A stretch of DNA of 64,000 nt from Nitrospirillum pindoramense (GCF_007827955.1 NZ_VITR01000012.1:124001-188000); one strand, 5' to 3'. Counted from the stretch's first letter, positions 1 to 8,679 are shown. Notes: generated by a model from the letters alone, not told the origin. Program-made: numbers and translations.

Positions 1-289
1 CATCCCAGCGCATGAAGCGATAGGTCAGGCGATCCGGGGGCGTCAGGCGCCGAGCATCGACCGTGTCCAGGCGCTGGACGAAGGCCGCCATCTCGCGCCG
101 CCGTTCCGCCGCGGCCGCCGGACTGACGTCGGGCAGGCAGCGCCCCTCCTCCTTCCGGCCCTGCAACAGGGCGTCGTACTCCGCGACCAGGGGCCCGAGT
201 CCGCTCGGCCGGGTCCAGCCCGCCGCCGGCGCCAGCGCCACCATCGTCACCAGGAGAATAGCTACCGTCCTGCCCATATGCCGTCCCAT
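1..289 (-). CDS. DUF885-family protein, N-terminal part (runs off the window)
   Basis: The reverse strand reads an open frame from an ATG at 289 to the window edge, about 96 residues. It begins with a short positively charged then hydrophobic stretch (residues about 6-23, ending A-P-A-A-G), which looks like a signal peptide. It continues with Y-D-A-L, a run of charged residues, and the ending D-R-L-T-Y-R-F-M-R-W-D. This order resembles the start of DUF885 proteins, secreted or periplasmic helical proteins related to M1/M32-type peptidases, in which a 'lsxxdrltydvlxw' segment follows the first helices. An AAGG lies 7 bases before the ATG, which favours 289 over the in-frame ATG at 277. The catalytic part lies outside the window. 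The gene is 82 bp downstream of the glycosyltransferase on the same strand. The family call is by pattern memory only. Confidence 0.6.
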   Translation of the reverse strand, partial: MGRHMGRTVAILLVTMVALAPAAGWTRPSGLGPLVAEYDALLQGRKEEGRCLPDVSPAAAAERRREMAAFVQRLDTVDARRLTPPDRLTYRFMRWD

Positions 290-371
290 CCGCTTTCCTT
301 CAGAAGACGGAATCGGCCGGCGTCGGGCAAGGGCGACGATGGATGATGCGCGGCGATGAACGGGATGGCGA

Positions 372-1493
372 TCAGACGGCGACCGGCGCCTGGGCGCCCG
401 CCAATTGCGCATAAAGCGCGCCCACCTTGGCCATCTGCACCTCGGGACGGAAGCGGGTGAGGTCCACGCGGGGGGCGCGGACACGCCCGTCAAGCGCGGC
501 CAGCAGCGTTTCCGCCATCGCCGGCGCGTCCTCCGGCGGGCAGAGGAAGGGATAGCCGGCCCCCAGGATTTCCAGCGGTCCGCCCGTGCGGGTGGCCACC
601 AGGGTCACGCCGGCATCGGCGTATTCCAGCAGGGTGAGGCCAAAGGGTTCATGGCGGGAGGAGACGACGCCAAGGTCCAGGGCGGAGAGATAGCGCCGCA
701 CGTCAGGACGGAAGCCCGCGAACACCACATGGTCGTCCAGGGCCAATTGCGCCACCTGATGGCGAAGGGCCTCCATTTCCGTACCCTGGCCGAACAGCAC
801 AAGGCGGGCATCGGGCCGGTGGGCCCGCAGCCGGGCATAGGCGGCCACCAGCACATCGAACCCCTTGCCCAGTTCAAGCCGTCCCATGCCGCCGATGACG
901 GGCGCGTCCGCGGGCAAGCCCAGGACCGCGCGGGCCTCCGCCCGGGTCAACATCCCGGTTTGCGGCAGTACCCAGTTATGGACGGTGACGGACCGGTCCT
1001 GCGCCGCCGCCGGCATCATGCCCGCCTGGTAATCGGCGATGCGGATGATGCCGTCGAACCGGTCATGCAGCCCGGCGCGAAAGCCGTTGTGCAGGGTGAC
1101 GACGCGCGGGCAGCCCGGCCGGCAGCGCAACACCCGCCGGGCGGCGGTGTTGAGGTGGGCGTGCACGATGTCAGGGCAGAGTGCCAGCAGCTTCCAGAAC
1201 AGTGCGGCGGTGCGCATGCGCGATGGCAACCACACGACGGACACACGTGGATCCAGCGACTGCGCCAGATGGCGGGCGCCAGCCCCGCCATCCTCACCCG
1301 GCCCCAGGATGACCACCACCTGATGGTCATCGGCCTGGAACTCCGCCAGTTCCATCACATGCTTTTCCGCCCCGCCGAAGCCGTGGGGAATGATGACATG
1401 GGCAATGCTGGTCACCGCCCCCGAAGCGGGCGGGGACAGGCGTCGGATCCCGCCGCGGGCGGCGGGACTATCTGATAAGGCGATGGAGGACAT
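372..1493 (-). CDS. Glycosyltransferase family 4 (GT-B fold)
   Basis: A 373-residue protein if started at the ATG at 1493. The open frame extends upstream to 1628, but that extension has no family-like sequence. The N-terminal Rossmann half has the GT-B donor/acceptor loop I-I-P-H-G-F-G-G-A-E-K-H. The C-terminal half has G-M-G-R-L-E-L-G-K-G-F-D and the nucleotide-sugar motif H-E-P-F-G-L-T-L-L-E (EX7E type), typical of GT4 retaining transferases. The protein has no membrane segment and probably acts on the cytoplasmic face of the inner membrane in polysaccharide or LPS assembly; donor and acceptor cannot be told. There is no strong ribosome binding site, only a GGGGAGAAG about 12 bases upstream. 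No other sugar genes flank it, so the pathway is unknown. Confidence 0.85.
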   Translation of the reverse strand: MSSIALSDSPAARGGIRRLSPPASGAVTSIAHVIIPHGFGGAEKHVMELAEFQADDHQVVVILGPGEDGGAGARHLAQSLDPRVSVVWLPSRMRTAALFWKLLALCPDIVHAHLNTAARRVLRCRPGCPRVVTLHNGFRAGLHDRFDGIIRIADYQAGMMPAAAQDRSVTVHNWVLPQTGMLTRAEARAVLGLPADAPVIGGMGRLELGKGFDVLVAAYARLRAHRPDARLVLFGQGTEMEALRHQVAQLALDDHVVFAGFRPDVRRYLSALDLGVVSSRHEPFGLTLLEYADAGVTLVATRTGGPLEILGAGYPFLCPPEDAPAMAETLLAALDGRVRAPRVDLTRFRPEVQMAKVGALYAQLAGAQAPVAV

Positions 1494-1763
1494 GCCGACG
1501 CACTTCTCCCCTACGGATTGAATAGTTCCGCGGGCGACGGATACGGGTGCGCCGCGCGGCGGCGCCAGGCTGAACAGGCCGCCGCCACGGATGGCCAACT
1601 GCTTCGGCACGCCCCACCTGTCACCCACAGAATGGCAACTGTTCCGTTATACGCCGGGGATGGTGCTAACCTGTCGCAGGCTTGTAACATAGGGGTCCAA
1701 ACGGACTATCCGATCAGGGCAGTTCTCCGATCAGAACACCAGACGGCATCTGCCCCCCGCCGA
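1494..1763. other. Intergenic region with two direct repeats
   Basis: 270 bp between two minus-strand genes, with no convincing coding sequence. The octamer CCGATCAG occurs twice in direct orientation (near 1709 and 1727), about 17 bp apart, a spacing compatible with two sites on nearly the same DNA face. This is the presumed promoter region of the glycosyltransferase gene. No clear -35/-10 pair or terminator hairpin was found. Confidence 0.3.
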
Positions 1764-2426
1764 TCAATCATTGTCCGCGACCACCCGCCAGGCGCCATCC
1801 GGCTGCTGGCAAGCGGTGCCGTAGGCCTGCTGCGTCTGACCACCGATGGTCACGTTCTGCTGGAACTCTCGACAATATTGCCCGTCGGTCGTGTGGCCAT
1901 CGCGCAGCGCGATGACGCTGCCGCTGGCGTTGCCGTCGTTCCAGACGACCGGCTGGCCCACCGGCGCCATGGTGGCGCGGACCTGGGCGTCCTCAAGGGC
2001 GCGTTCTTGCTGCTCCGCCAGGCTGTCCAGCAAGGTAAGGGTGATGGCGGTCAGGCCCAGCCAGCGGTAGGCCTCCTCATCCCGATAATAATGACCGTAG
2101 CCGGTGTAATAGACACCGTAGGGCCGCAGCACCACCACGTCCCGATACAGGTGGCGGCGGTATTCCGGAACGAGGACCGGTCCCCGGCCATAGATGAAGA
2201 CGTCACGCTCCCGGAAGTGGCCGTAATGCGGCGCCCAAGGGCCCGGGCCCCGGTGGTCGTCCCAGCCCCGATGCTCCTCCCAACGGCGGTCGTCACCCCG
2301 GTGGTGATCATCCCAGCGGTGGTCGTCTCCCCGATCCTGGGCCATGGCCGGCGCGATGGTGGTGGAGACGGCCACGATGGTGGCCAATGCCAGACTGGAA
2401 AGGGTGCGGAACGATAAGCGGCGCAT
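1764..2426 (-). CDS. Small secreted protein with C-terminal Cys/PDG-W domain
   Basis: 220 residues from the ATG at 2426, chosen because AGGA lies 8 bases before it; other in-frame ATGs at 2444 and further upstream lack this. Residues 1-26 form a clear signal peptide ending A-P-A-M-A. A region very rich in His, Asp and Arg (D-D-H-R-W repeats) follows, then a Tyr-rich part, then a hydrophobic segment (L-G-L-T-A-I-T-L-T-L-L). The last 40 residues read Y-C-R-E-F-Q-Q-N ... G-T-A-C-Q-Q-P-D-G-A-W-R-V-V. The same C-terminal domain with both Cys occurs in the protein at 17257-17736 and resembles the tail of 17-kDa surface-antigen/glycine-zipper proteins. The His/Asp-rich stretch could bind metal, but that is only a guess. 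Likely periplasmic or outer-membrane associated. Confidence 0.75.
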   Translation of the reverse strand: MRRLSFRTLSSLALATIVAVSTTIAPAMAQDRGDDHRWDDHHRGDDRRWEEHRGWDDHRGPGPWAPHYGHFRERDVFIYGRGPVLVPEYRRHLYRDVVVLRPYGVYYTGYGHYYRDEEAYRWLGLTAITLTLLDSLAEQQERALEDAQVRATMAPVGQPVVWNDGNASGSVIALRDGHTTDGQYCREFQQNVTIGGQTQQAYGTACQQPDGAWRVVADND

Positions 2427-2573
2427 ACCGGAATTCCTGTTCATCAAAATCAGCATGGCCCGGTTCGGGACCATCACAGCCAACGGGTAGGTCGGCTTGA
2501 TAAAAGCCAGCCATTGCGACCGATTTATGGCCGGTGGCGGGCAGGATCAAGGGCGACGCACCCGCCCAATGTT

Positions 2574-2589
2574 GTTCCAATTGTGGAAC
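2574..2589. promoter_or_regulatory. Inverted repeat, possible operator
   Basis: GTTCCA-N4-TGGAAC is a perfect 6-bp inverted repeat around a 4-bp spacer. It lies in the 295-bp gap between the secreted protein (minus) and the small ORF at 2722 (plus), so it could control either. No partner regulator lies next to it. Confidence 0.3.
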
Positions 2590-2721
2590 GCGGAATACCG
2601 ATAAGCCCAACTACCGCCAGAATCGTCCCAGAAATATAGTTCAGACACCAACCAGATAGACCCGGCCCCCGAGCCCCCGCAGCCCCGCCGCTAGGACCCG
2701 ACGCCAGGAAAGGAGACGACG

Positions 2722-2934
2722 ATGACGACGCTTTGCCTCGCTTGCCCCAACCGCTCGGCTCCGGCCGACCGCGCCGCCATCCGCGCGGCGGTGATGAACA
2801 CCATCGGCACCCGGGCTCGCACCCTGCTGCCCGCCCTGCTGGCCCTGACCGGGCTGTCCTTCGACCAGATGGTCGTCCTGCGCGCCGGCCTGGACATGGT
2901 GCTGCAGGGTACCCGCAGCGGCCGCTTCCACTGA
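2722..2934 (+). CDS. Hypothetical 70-residue protein
   Basis: A short frame preceded by an excellent ribosome binding site (AAAGGAG, 6 bases before ATG), the main reason to accept it. The product has an N-terminal C-L-A-C pair, an Ala/Arg-rich helix, a hydrophobic stretch (L-L-P-A-L-L-A-L-T-G-L) and a G-R-F-H end. It resembles no family I can name. The gap before it holds only the inverted repeat at 2574. It is monocistronic, with more than 400 bp to the next gene. Confidence 0.5.
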   Translation: MTTLCLACPNRSAPADRAAIRAAVMNTIGTRARTLLPALLALTGLSFDQMVVLRAGLDMVLQGTRSGRFH

Positions 2935-3340
2935 TCCATCGCGACCGGGCTCCCCCCGAGTCGCGCCCCGGCCGATCCAATGGCCGGCCCCCTTTTCCCT
3001 TTATCCAATATACTTCGCCCTCCCGAGGCGATCCGCGGGTTCCGGCCCGCCCCCAACCCCCCTCACCTGCCTAAAAATTCCTCTGACTGCCGTCCGCCTG
3101 GGCGCCAGGTGCCGGACGCACGGGTGAATTTGACCGTTTGGTCAGTTTTTTCTTTGGTCACCCCCCGCGCTGTCACACAGTGATCATCAACAATCCCTAT
3201 GACTGCGGGAACGGTCGGTCGGCCTGATGGGGGCTGCGGGCGACGGTTGCGGATATGGGGACGGGACGGGTCGAAACCCGCCTGAATGGGGGAATCACGC
3301 GCCCAGGCCTCTGCCAACCGCATCGAAGGGGGACGGAGCG
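2935..3340. other. Non-coding leader region of the chemoreceptor gene
   Basis: 406 bp without a credible gene. It contains the TetR-type palindrome at 3131-3144 in a T-rich setting and the presumed promoter of the chemoreceptor. An open frame in phase with the chemoreceptor starts at 3227, but its sequence is low-complexity Gly/Asp and is treated as leader. Confidence 0.45.
3131..3144. promoter_or_regulatory. TetR-family-type operator TGACC-N4-GGTCA
   Basis: The sequence TGACCGTTTGGTCA is a perfect inverted repeat with a 4-bp spacer and looks like the operators of many TetR-family repressors. It overlaps a TTGACC that could be a -35 element, so a bound repressor would block polymerase. No TetR gene is adjacent; the nearest in the window is at 24564. 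The regulator is therefore unknown. Confidence 0.45.
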
Positions 3341-5470
3341 ATGGCCGCTACAACGATAGGGTCCAGACAGGTATCAACCATAGACGGCACCGGACGGCGC
3401 GGACGGCGGCTGGGGCTGGCGGCACGCCTGGGACTGGCCTTTGGCGCCATCATCCTGGCCATGACGGTCATCATCGGCCAAAGCTGGCTGACCTACGCCC
3501 GCGTCGACAGCACGCTGAACGGCATCGTCGGCGTCACCCTGCCCCGGCTGGACACGCTGGATGCCCTGACCCGCGCGGCCGAGGGGCTGGCCGGCACCTC
3601 GATGGATGCCTCCATCGCCGCCACCCATGAGGAAGCGCAGGCCACGCGCAAGGCGCTGACCCAGGCGGAAAAGGCGTTCAACGACGCCCTGCGCCAGGCC
3701 AACGCCCAACTGGGCCAAACCGCGCAATTGGAAGAGTTGAGGGTACTGGGCGGCCGCTTCTCCGCCCTGCTGCAGGTATTGAATGGCGCGGAGGACGCCC
3801 GCTGGCGCCTGCGCCAGGCCGTGGCGACGCAGGAGCAAGCCGCGGCCGAGGCCGATGCACATGCCCAGGCGGCGGTGATGCGCGCGCTGGGCCACGCGCC
3901 CACCCCCGCCCTCCTGTCCACCCTAGCGGATCTGCGGGCCGTCGCGACCCTGATGGCCGCCCCCGCCGCCGCGGGGGAGGACCCGGCGGCGGCCAAGGCC
4001 GCGCTGGCGGACGCCCTGGCCCACCTGCGCGCCACTCAGGCCACATTGCCGGCCGAGACGCGGGCCGCCATCGGTAGCAGCCTGGATACCCTGACCCGCG
4101 TCGCATTGGGGAACGCGGCACCGGCGGCACCGGGCTTCGGCGATGTCACCGCCGGTGGTCTGGCCGTGATGAAGGGGCGCCTGGCCGACGCGCAGGACCA
4201 GAGCGCCCGGCTGTTGCATCAGAGCGCCGCCATCGCAGCCCGGGTGCAGAAGCTGGGCGCGGAACTGGGCGCCGAGACCCAGGCTGAGGTGCGAACCCAG
4301 GCAAGGGCGCTGGGGGATGTGGCGGCCTTCGCCCGGCGTCTCTTGGTGGCGTCCGGCCTGGCCGGCATCGCCATCGCCGTGAGCGTGGCCGTCTTCTATG
4401 TCGGTCGCAGCATCGCCGGGCGCGTCGCCAACCTGTCACGCGGCATGTTGAAGCTGGCGGGTGGCGACCTGGACGTGGAGATCGACACCCGGGGCAGCGA
4501 TGAGATCGCGGAGATGGCGCGCACCGTCACCGTCTTCCGCGCCAACGCGGTGCAGGTGCGCCAGCATGAGGCCCAGTTGGCGGCCGAGCGTCGGGAAGCG
4601 GCGGAAAAACGCCAAGCCGCCATGGCGGCCATGGCCGATGGCTTCGAACAGTCGGTGGGCGGCATCATCGCGGCGCTGGTGGACGCGGCGGCGCAGATGA
4701 CGGCCCTGTCGCAGAGCATGGGCCACTCGGCCGACGCGACCGCCGCGCAGGCCAACACCGTGGCCCAGTCCAGCCAGGCCGCCTCGCGCAACACCCAGAC
4801 CGTGGCGGGTGCGACCGAGCAGCTGTCCCTGTCGGTGCGGGAAATCAGCGGGCAGTTGCAGCAGGCCATCAGCATTTCCCAGCGCGCCAATGAGGAGGCC
4901 GACGGCGCCGCCGGCATGGTGGAGCGGCTGACCGGCGCCGCCGAGCGCATCGGCAGCGTCACCCGGCTGATCGACGACATCGCCGGCCAGACCAACCTGC
5001 TGGCGCTGAACGCCACCATCGAGGCGGCCCGCGCCGCCGCCGCCGGCAAGGGCTTCGCCGTGGTGGCCAGCGAGGTGAAAAGCCTGGCGGGCCAGACCTC
5101 CAAGGCCACGGGCGACATCGCCGGCGAGGTCGCGGCCGTGCGTGGCGCCGTGGACGCGGTCGTCGATTCCATCCGCCAGATCGGCGGCACCATCGTGCAG
5201 CTGAGCCAGGTGTCCAGCACCATCGCCGCGGCCGTGGAGCAGCAGAACGCCGCCACCGCCGAAATCAGCCGCTCGATCAGCGAGGCGGCGTTGGGGGTGG
5301 AGGAGGTTAACAGCACCATCGGGCAGGTCCACACCGCCGCGCTGTCCACCGGGGAGGCAGCCAACCAGGTGCGCGAGGGTGCCCAGGGATTGGCCGACCA
5401 AGCGGCCCGCCTGAACGACGCGGTGCGCCGTTTCCTCGACCAGGTTCGTGCCACCGAAGCCGCCGCGTGA
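3341..5470 (+). CDS. Methyl-accepting chemotaxis protein
   Basis: 709 residues from the ATG at 3341 (GGAG just upstream). Order: basic N-terminus; first membrane segment at about 28-50; a long helical, Ala/Gln-rich periplasmic sensor of about 280 residues; second membrane segment at about 334-355; HAMP domain to about 410; then the coiled-coil signalling domain. The conserved hairpin tip [19 protein letters not shown] is near residue 546. The protein should signal to CheA/CheW at a receptor array and control the flagellar motor. The sensor has no recognisable Cache or PAS fold and looks like an all-helical bundle, like four-helix or TorS-type sensors. The next gene, a periplasmic binding protein, begins 25 bp downstream, suggesting that it delivers the ligand. 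No methylation enzymes are nearby. Confidence 0.93.
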   Translation: MAATTIGSRQVSTIDGTGRRGRRLGLAARLGLAFGAIILAMTVIIGQSWLTYARVDSTLNGIVGVTLPRLDTLDALTRAAEGLAGTSMDASIAATHEEAQATRKALTQAEKAFNDALRQANAQLGQTAQLEELRVLGGRFSALLQVLNGAEDARWRLRQAVATQEQAAAEADAHAQAAVMRALGHAPTPALLSTLADLRAVATLMAAPAAAGEDPAAAKAALADALAHLRATQATLPAETRAAIGSSLDTLTRVALGNAAPAAPGFGDVTAGGLAVMKGRLADAQDQSARLLHQSAAIAARVQKLGAELGAETQAEVRTQARALGDVAAFARRLLVASGLAGIAIAVSVAVFYVGRSIAGRVANLSRGMLKLAGGDLDVEIDTRGSDEIAEMARTVTVFRANAVQVRQHEAQLAAERREAAEKRQAAMAAMADGFEQSVGGIIAALVDAAAQMTALSQSMGHSADATAAQANTVAQSSQAASRNTQTVAGATEQLSLSVREISGQLQQAISISQRANEEADGAAGMVERLTGAAERIGSVTRLIDDIAGQTNLLALNATIEAARAAAAGKGFAVVASEVKSLAGQTSKATGDIAGEVAAVRGAVDAVVDSIRQIGGTIVQLSQVSSTIAAAVEQQNAATAEISRSISEAALGVEEVNSTIGQVHTAALSTGEAANQVREGAQGLADQAARLNDAVRRFLDQVRATEAAA

Positions 5471-5495
5471 GGAGGGCCAAGTGAGGAAGAATGCC

Positions 5496-6476
5496 ATGAC
5501 CCGATTGGTTCTGATCGCCTTCGCGGGCGCTTTTTTCGCCAGCAGTGCTTGCGTTGCCAGCGCCGCGCCCTTCAAGCCCTGCGTCGTTTATACGGAGGCG
5601 GGCAAGTTCGATAAGAGCTTCAATGAAATGGCCTACGACGGCAGCCAAGCCTTCGCGCAAAAGACGGGCGTGGCCGTGGCGGAGTTCGAACCGTCTGGCG
5701 AGGATGCCTACCCAGGCGCCTTGCAGTCGGCGGTTTCCGCTGGATGCACCGACGTGGCGCTCATCGGTTTCCGATTCCAATCCGCGCTGGCCGCCTTCGC
5801 CCCCCAGCATGCGGACGTCCGCTTCACCCTGTTTGACGGTGTGGTCCCGGGAAACAACGTCGCCTCCGTCTTGTTCGCCGAGAACGAGGGCTCGTACCTG
5901 GTCGGGGTGGCGGCCGCACTGGCCAGCAAAAGCGGCACGGTGGGATTCATCGGCGGCATGCCGGCGGCGGTGATCGAGCGTTTCGAAAAGGGCTACGCCC
6001 AGGGCGTCAAGGACACCCGCGCCGACGCCACGGTGCTGACCGGCCTGGTGGCCGCTGACCCCAAGGGCTTCTCCGATCCTTTCGCGGCGTCGGAGATCGC
6101 GCGTGACATGATGCGGCATGGCGCCGACGTGCTGTTCCCGGCCGCCGGCGTATCCGGCCTCGGCGCCCTGGACATCGGCAACTCCACGGGCGCGCTGGGC
6201 GTGGGCGTGGATAGCAACCAGAACTATCTCTACCCAGGCCGCATGCTGACCTCGATGGTCAAGCGCTTGGACGTCGCCATAGACCGGGCCTTCGACGCGG
6301 GGCGCCAGCAGACCTTCAAGCCGGGCATCACCCGCCTGGGGTTGAAGGAGGGCGGGGTGGACGTCGTGGTGGACGCTGACAACCGCGCCGTCTGGACGCC
6401 CGCCATCGTCGCGGCCGTGGCCCGCGCCCGCCAGGCCATCATCAGCGGCCAGGTGAAGGTCGCCAGCCCCAGTTAG
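5496..6476 (+). CDS. BMP-family periplasmic binding protein (PnrA/Med-like)
   Basis: 326 residues from the ATG at 5496 (AGGA 8 bases upstream). A GTG at 5481 with GGAGG 6 bases before it is an alternative. A signal peptide covers residues 1-25 (ending A-S-A-A); the Cys within it is not in a proper lipobox, so the protein is probably soluble in the periplasm. The fold is type-I periplasmic binding: V-Y-T-E-A-G-K-F-D-K-S-F-N-E-M-A-Y-D-G near the start, G-F-I-G-G-M in the middle and G-V-D-S-N-Q-N-Y near 240. These match basic-membrane-protein (PF02608) receptors, which usually bind nucleosides. There is no ABC permease or ATPase next to it. Its place right behind a chemoreceptor suggests a sensory rather than a transport role; this is inference. 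Confidence 0.85.
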   Translation: MTRLVLIAFAGAFFASSACVASAAPFKPCVVYTEAGKFDKSFNEMAYDGSQAFAQKTGVAVAEFEPSGEDAYPGALQSAVSAGCTDVALIGFRFQSALAAFAPQHADVRFTLFDGVVPGNNVASVLFAENEGSYLVGVAAALASKSGTVGFIGGMPAAVIERFEKGYAQGVKDTRADATVLTGLVAADPKGFSDPFAASEIARDMMRHGADVLFPAAGVSGLGALDIGNSTGALGVGVDSNQNYLYPGRMLTSMVKRLDVAIDRAFDAGRQQTFKPGITRLGLKEGGVDVVVDADNRAVWTPAIVAAVARARQAIISGQVKVASPS

Positions 6477-6496
6477 GACGCCCTAACCTGGGCGCC

Positions 6497-7234
6497 CTAC
6501 AGGGCATCGTGGAAGATGATACCCAGCGTGTGGCGCTGACCGGAGCGGACGCGGCTGACCCCGTGGCGCGAGGTCACGCGATAGCTGCCCCGGCTGCCCG
6601 ATACCGGACGGTGGTGAACCGCGAAGACGACGGCGTCACCTTGGCGCAAGGGCACCACTTCCGCCCGCGATTGCTGACGCGGGCGCTGTTCGGTGATCAC
6701 GAACTCCCCACCCGTGAAGTCGCGTTCCGGTTCCGACAGCAGGACGGCGACCTGGAGGGGGAAAACGCGCTCCCCATACAGGTCCTGGTGCAGGCAGTTG
6801 TAATCGCCCGGACCATACCGCAGCAGCAGCGGGGTGGGCCGGGCCTGCCCCGCCTCGTGACACATCGCCAGGAAGTCCGCGTGTCTGTCTGGATAGCGCA
6901 CCTCCTCCCCCAGCCGCCGGGCCCATTGGTTGGCCAGGGGCGCCAGCCGGGGGTAAAGCGCCGTGCGCAGGGCCTGTACCGCCGGCGGCAGGGGGTAGGC
7001 CCAATACTTGTACTCCCCCATGCCGAAGCCATGACGGGCCATAACGACACGGCTGCGGAAGCCCGCCTCCGCCGCGTACAGCGCGGCCAGGCTCCGGCAT
7101 GTGTCCGCGCTCAACAACGCCGGGAGTACAGCGTTGCCGTACGTGTCCAAGGTCTTATGGATAGACGTCCAATCGTAAGTCACAGTGCTGGCAACGCCAT
7201 CAATGATATCGGATTTTGCGCTCGATACGATCAT
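6497..7234 (-). CDS. 2-oxoglutarate/Fe(II)-dependent oxygenase
   Basis: 245 residues. The ATG at 7232-7234 overlaps the stop codon of ada (ATGA), so translation is probably coupled. The iron ligands are visible as H149-x-D151 (C-L-H-Q-D-L-Y) and H224 (S-R-H-G-V), with R234 (G-Q-R-H-T-L) placed to hold the 2-oxoglutarate carboxylate. This fits the double-stranded beta-helix dioxygenases related to prolyl hydroxylases and the COG3826-like group. The neighbour Ada activates genes for repair of methylated DNA, and other 2OG oxygenases (AlkB) repair such lesions directly, so a role in the alkylation response is plausible. The protein is not AlkB itself: the sequence around the HxD differs and the N-terminus is unrelated. 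Confidence 0.85.
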   Translation of the reverse strand: MIVSSAKSDIIDGVASTVTYDWTSIHKTLDTYGNAVLPALLSADTCRSLAALYAAEAGFRSRVVMARHGFGMGEYKYWAYPLPPAVQALRTALYPRLAPLANQWARRLGEEVRYPDRHADFLAMCHEAGQARPTPLLLRYGPGDYNCLHQDLYGERVFPLQVAVLLSEPERDFTGGEFVITEQRPRQQSRAEVVPLRQGDAVVFAVHHRPVSGSRGSYRVTSRHGVSRVRSGQRHTLGIIFHDAL

Positions 7235-8334
7235 TCCCCGCGCTCCCGCGCCAACAGGGCACGCTTGCGGTCCACGCCCCAGCGGTAGCCTGAAAGGGCG
7301 CCATCGGTGCGCACCACACGATGGCACGGGATGGCGATGGCGATGACGTTGTTGGCGCAGGCTTGCGCGACCGCCCTCACCGCCTTGGGGGCGCCGATGC
7401 CAGCCGCCACTTGGGCATAGCTCACGGTCTGCCCCGCCGGGATGGCCCGCAGGGCCTGCCACACCCGCTGTTGAAAGGCGGTGCCGCGCACGTCCAGCGG
7501 CAGATCGGTTCCCAGGCCCGGCGCCTCGACCAGACCGACCACCTGGGCGACCAGGGCATCGAAGGCGGGATCATCGCCGGTCAGCCGCGCCCTAGGGAAA
7601 CGATCCTGGAGATCGCGCACCAGCGCCTCTGGATCGTCACCCAAGGCGATGGCGCAAATGCCGCGCCCGCTGCACGCCACCAGTACAGCCCCCAAGCTGC
7701 ATTGCGCCACGGCAAAGCGGATGTCGGCATTGGCGCCGCCGGCGCGGTAATCGCCTGGCCGCATGCCCAGCAGCCCATCCGCCGCCTCATAGAAGCGGCT
7801 GCTGGCATTGAAGCCGGCGTCATAGAGCGCGGTGGTGACGGTGGCGCCGGGTCGGGCCAGTTCCTCCCGCACCCGGCGGGCGCGATGTGCGACAGCGTAG
7901 GCCTTGGGCGTCAGGCCGGTGATGGCCTTGAACACGCGGTGAAAGTGATAAGGGCTGAGCCCGGCCTGCGCCGCCAAGGCATCCAGGCCGGGGGCATCCT
8001 CCGCCGCCTCGATGGTACGGCAGGCCTGAGCCACCAGGTGGGCCTGACGCTGCGCCACGCCTTGCTGGTCCGGCCTGCAGCGCTTGCAGGGGCGAAAGCC
8101 CGCCTGCTCCGCCGACGCGGCGCTGTCATGAAAGGCGACGTTTTGCGGCTTGGCCAGGCGGGAGGGACAGGAGGGTCGGCAGTAGACGCCGGTGGTTTTC
8201 ACCGAATAGACGAAGCACCCATCCTGGCTGGCATCGCGGACCAGAACGGCCTGCCAGCGGGGATCGGCCTCGGTGGTCCGGGCGGGGGATGGATGGGCAA
8301 GGGCGCGCGTGGGGGATACGGTCAGGCGGGGCAT
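7231..8334 (-). CDS. ada: Ada: methylated-DNA-responsive activator and O6-methylguanine methyltransferase
   Basis: 367 residues from the ATG at 8334 (AGGA 8 bases before); an ATG at 8343 is possible. Three modules: (1) a zinc methyl-phosphotriester domain with C52-x3-C56 and C83-x2-C86, where C52 corresponds to E. coli Cys38, the methyl acceptor; (2) an AraC-type helix-turn-helix around residues 100-180 (Y-H-F-H-R-V-F-K, G-F-N-A-S-S-R-F-Y); (3) a C-terminal methyltransferase with the acceptor motif I-P-C-H-R-V-V near 330. The protein repairs O6-methylguanine and methylphosphotriesters suicidally and, when methylated, activates its own operon. Here the operon includes the overlapping 2OG oxygenase gene. 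An extra Cys40 (D-G-C-F-V-Y), Thr in E. coli, sits close to the zinc site. Confidence 0.96.
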   Translation of the reverse strand: MPRLTVSPTRALAHPSPARTTEADPRWQAVLVRDASQDGCFVYSVKTTGVYCRPSCPSRLAKPQNVAFHDSAASAEQAGFRPCKRCRPDQQGVAQRQAHLVAQACRTIEAAEDAPGLDALAAQAGLSPYHFHRVFKAITGLTPKAYAVAHRARRVREELARPGATVTTALYDAGFNASSRFYEAADGLLGMRPGDYRAGGANADIRFAVAQCSLGAVLVACSGRGICAIALGDDPEALVRDLQDRFPRARLTGDDPAFDALVAQVVGLVEAPGLGTDLPLDVRGTAFQQRVWQALRAIPAGQTVSYAQVAAGIGAPKAVRAVAQACANNVIAIAIPCHRVVRTDGALSGYRWGVDRKRALLARERGE

Positions 8335-8441
8335 GGTCGTCATCCTGGGATGGTGTTGTCTCTGCCCCGATATGCCCACGGACGCCCCTGCCCGGCATCC
8401 CGGGTCTTGCGGTCAAATTCCGGGGAGCGCCGCCGCGCCAG

Positions 8442-8618
8442 TCACTGCATCCGGCTGTGCCCGGTCCACAGCGCCACGGCGGCTTCCGCGACCGGGGCGG
8501 CGTCTTCCGGATGGTTATACCGGTAGAGCACCAGGGCCGCCTCATAGGCATGCTGGTCGGGCGCACCCGACGCCCGCATCTGACGATAGGTCTTCTCAAC
8601 GGCGGCGCGACAGCACAT
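8442..8618 (-). CDS. Hypothetical 58-residue protein
   Basis: Read from the ATG at 8618 with GGGGAG about 10 bases upstream; a TTG at 8639 is also open. The product starts M-C-C-R-A-A-V-E-K-T-Y and has an amphipathic, Ala-rich body (A-Y-E-A-A-L-V-L-Y-R-Y-N-H-P) ending in A-L-W-T-G-H-S. No family is recognised. It is divergent from the CsoR-type repressor at 8680 and shares the 61-bp region with the G-tract palindrome, so it may belong to that regulon. The two N-terminal Cys could matter if the inducer is a metal or aldehyde, but nothing proves that. Confidence 0.55.
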   Translation of the reverse strand: MCCRAAVEKTYRQMRASGAPDQHAYEAALVLYRYNHPEDAAPVAEAAVALWTGHSRMQ

Positions 8619-8643
8619 CGCTCGACAACTCCCCTTCAAGAAT

Positions 8644-8668
8644 TTGACTTAACCCCCCAGGGGGGATA
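8644..8668 (+). promoter_or_regulatory. Promoter with CsoR/FrmR-type G-tract operator
   Basis: TTGACT (8644-8649) is a good -35 element. Directly behind it lies the palindrome CCCCCCAGGGGGG (8653-8665) flanked by AA and AT. Runs of C and G around one central base are the known operator form of CsoR, RcnR and FrmR repressors. The site covers the -35/-10 spacer, so the protein encoded 12 bp downstream very probably represses itself here. It may also act on the divergent gene at 8618. Confidence 0.7.
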
Positions 8669-8679
8669 GGAGTCAAGGT

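Noticed and set aside
63..359. 98-residue plus-strand frame at the window start
   Set aside because: Opposite strand to a better frame with signal peptide, ribosome site and DUF885-like sequence.
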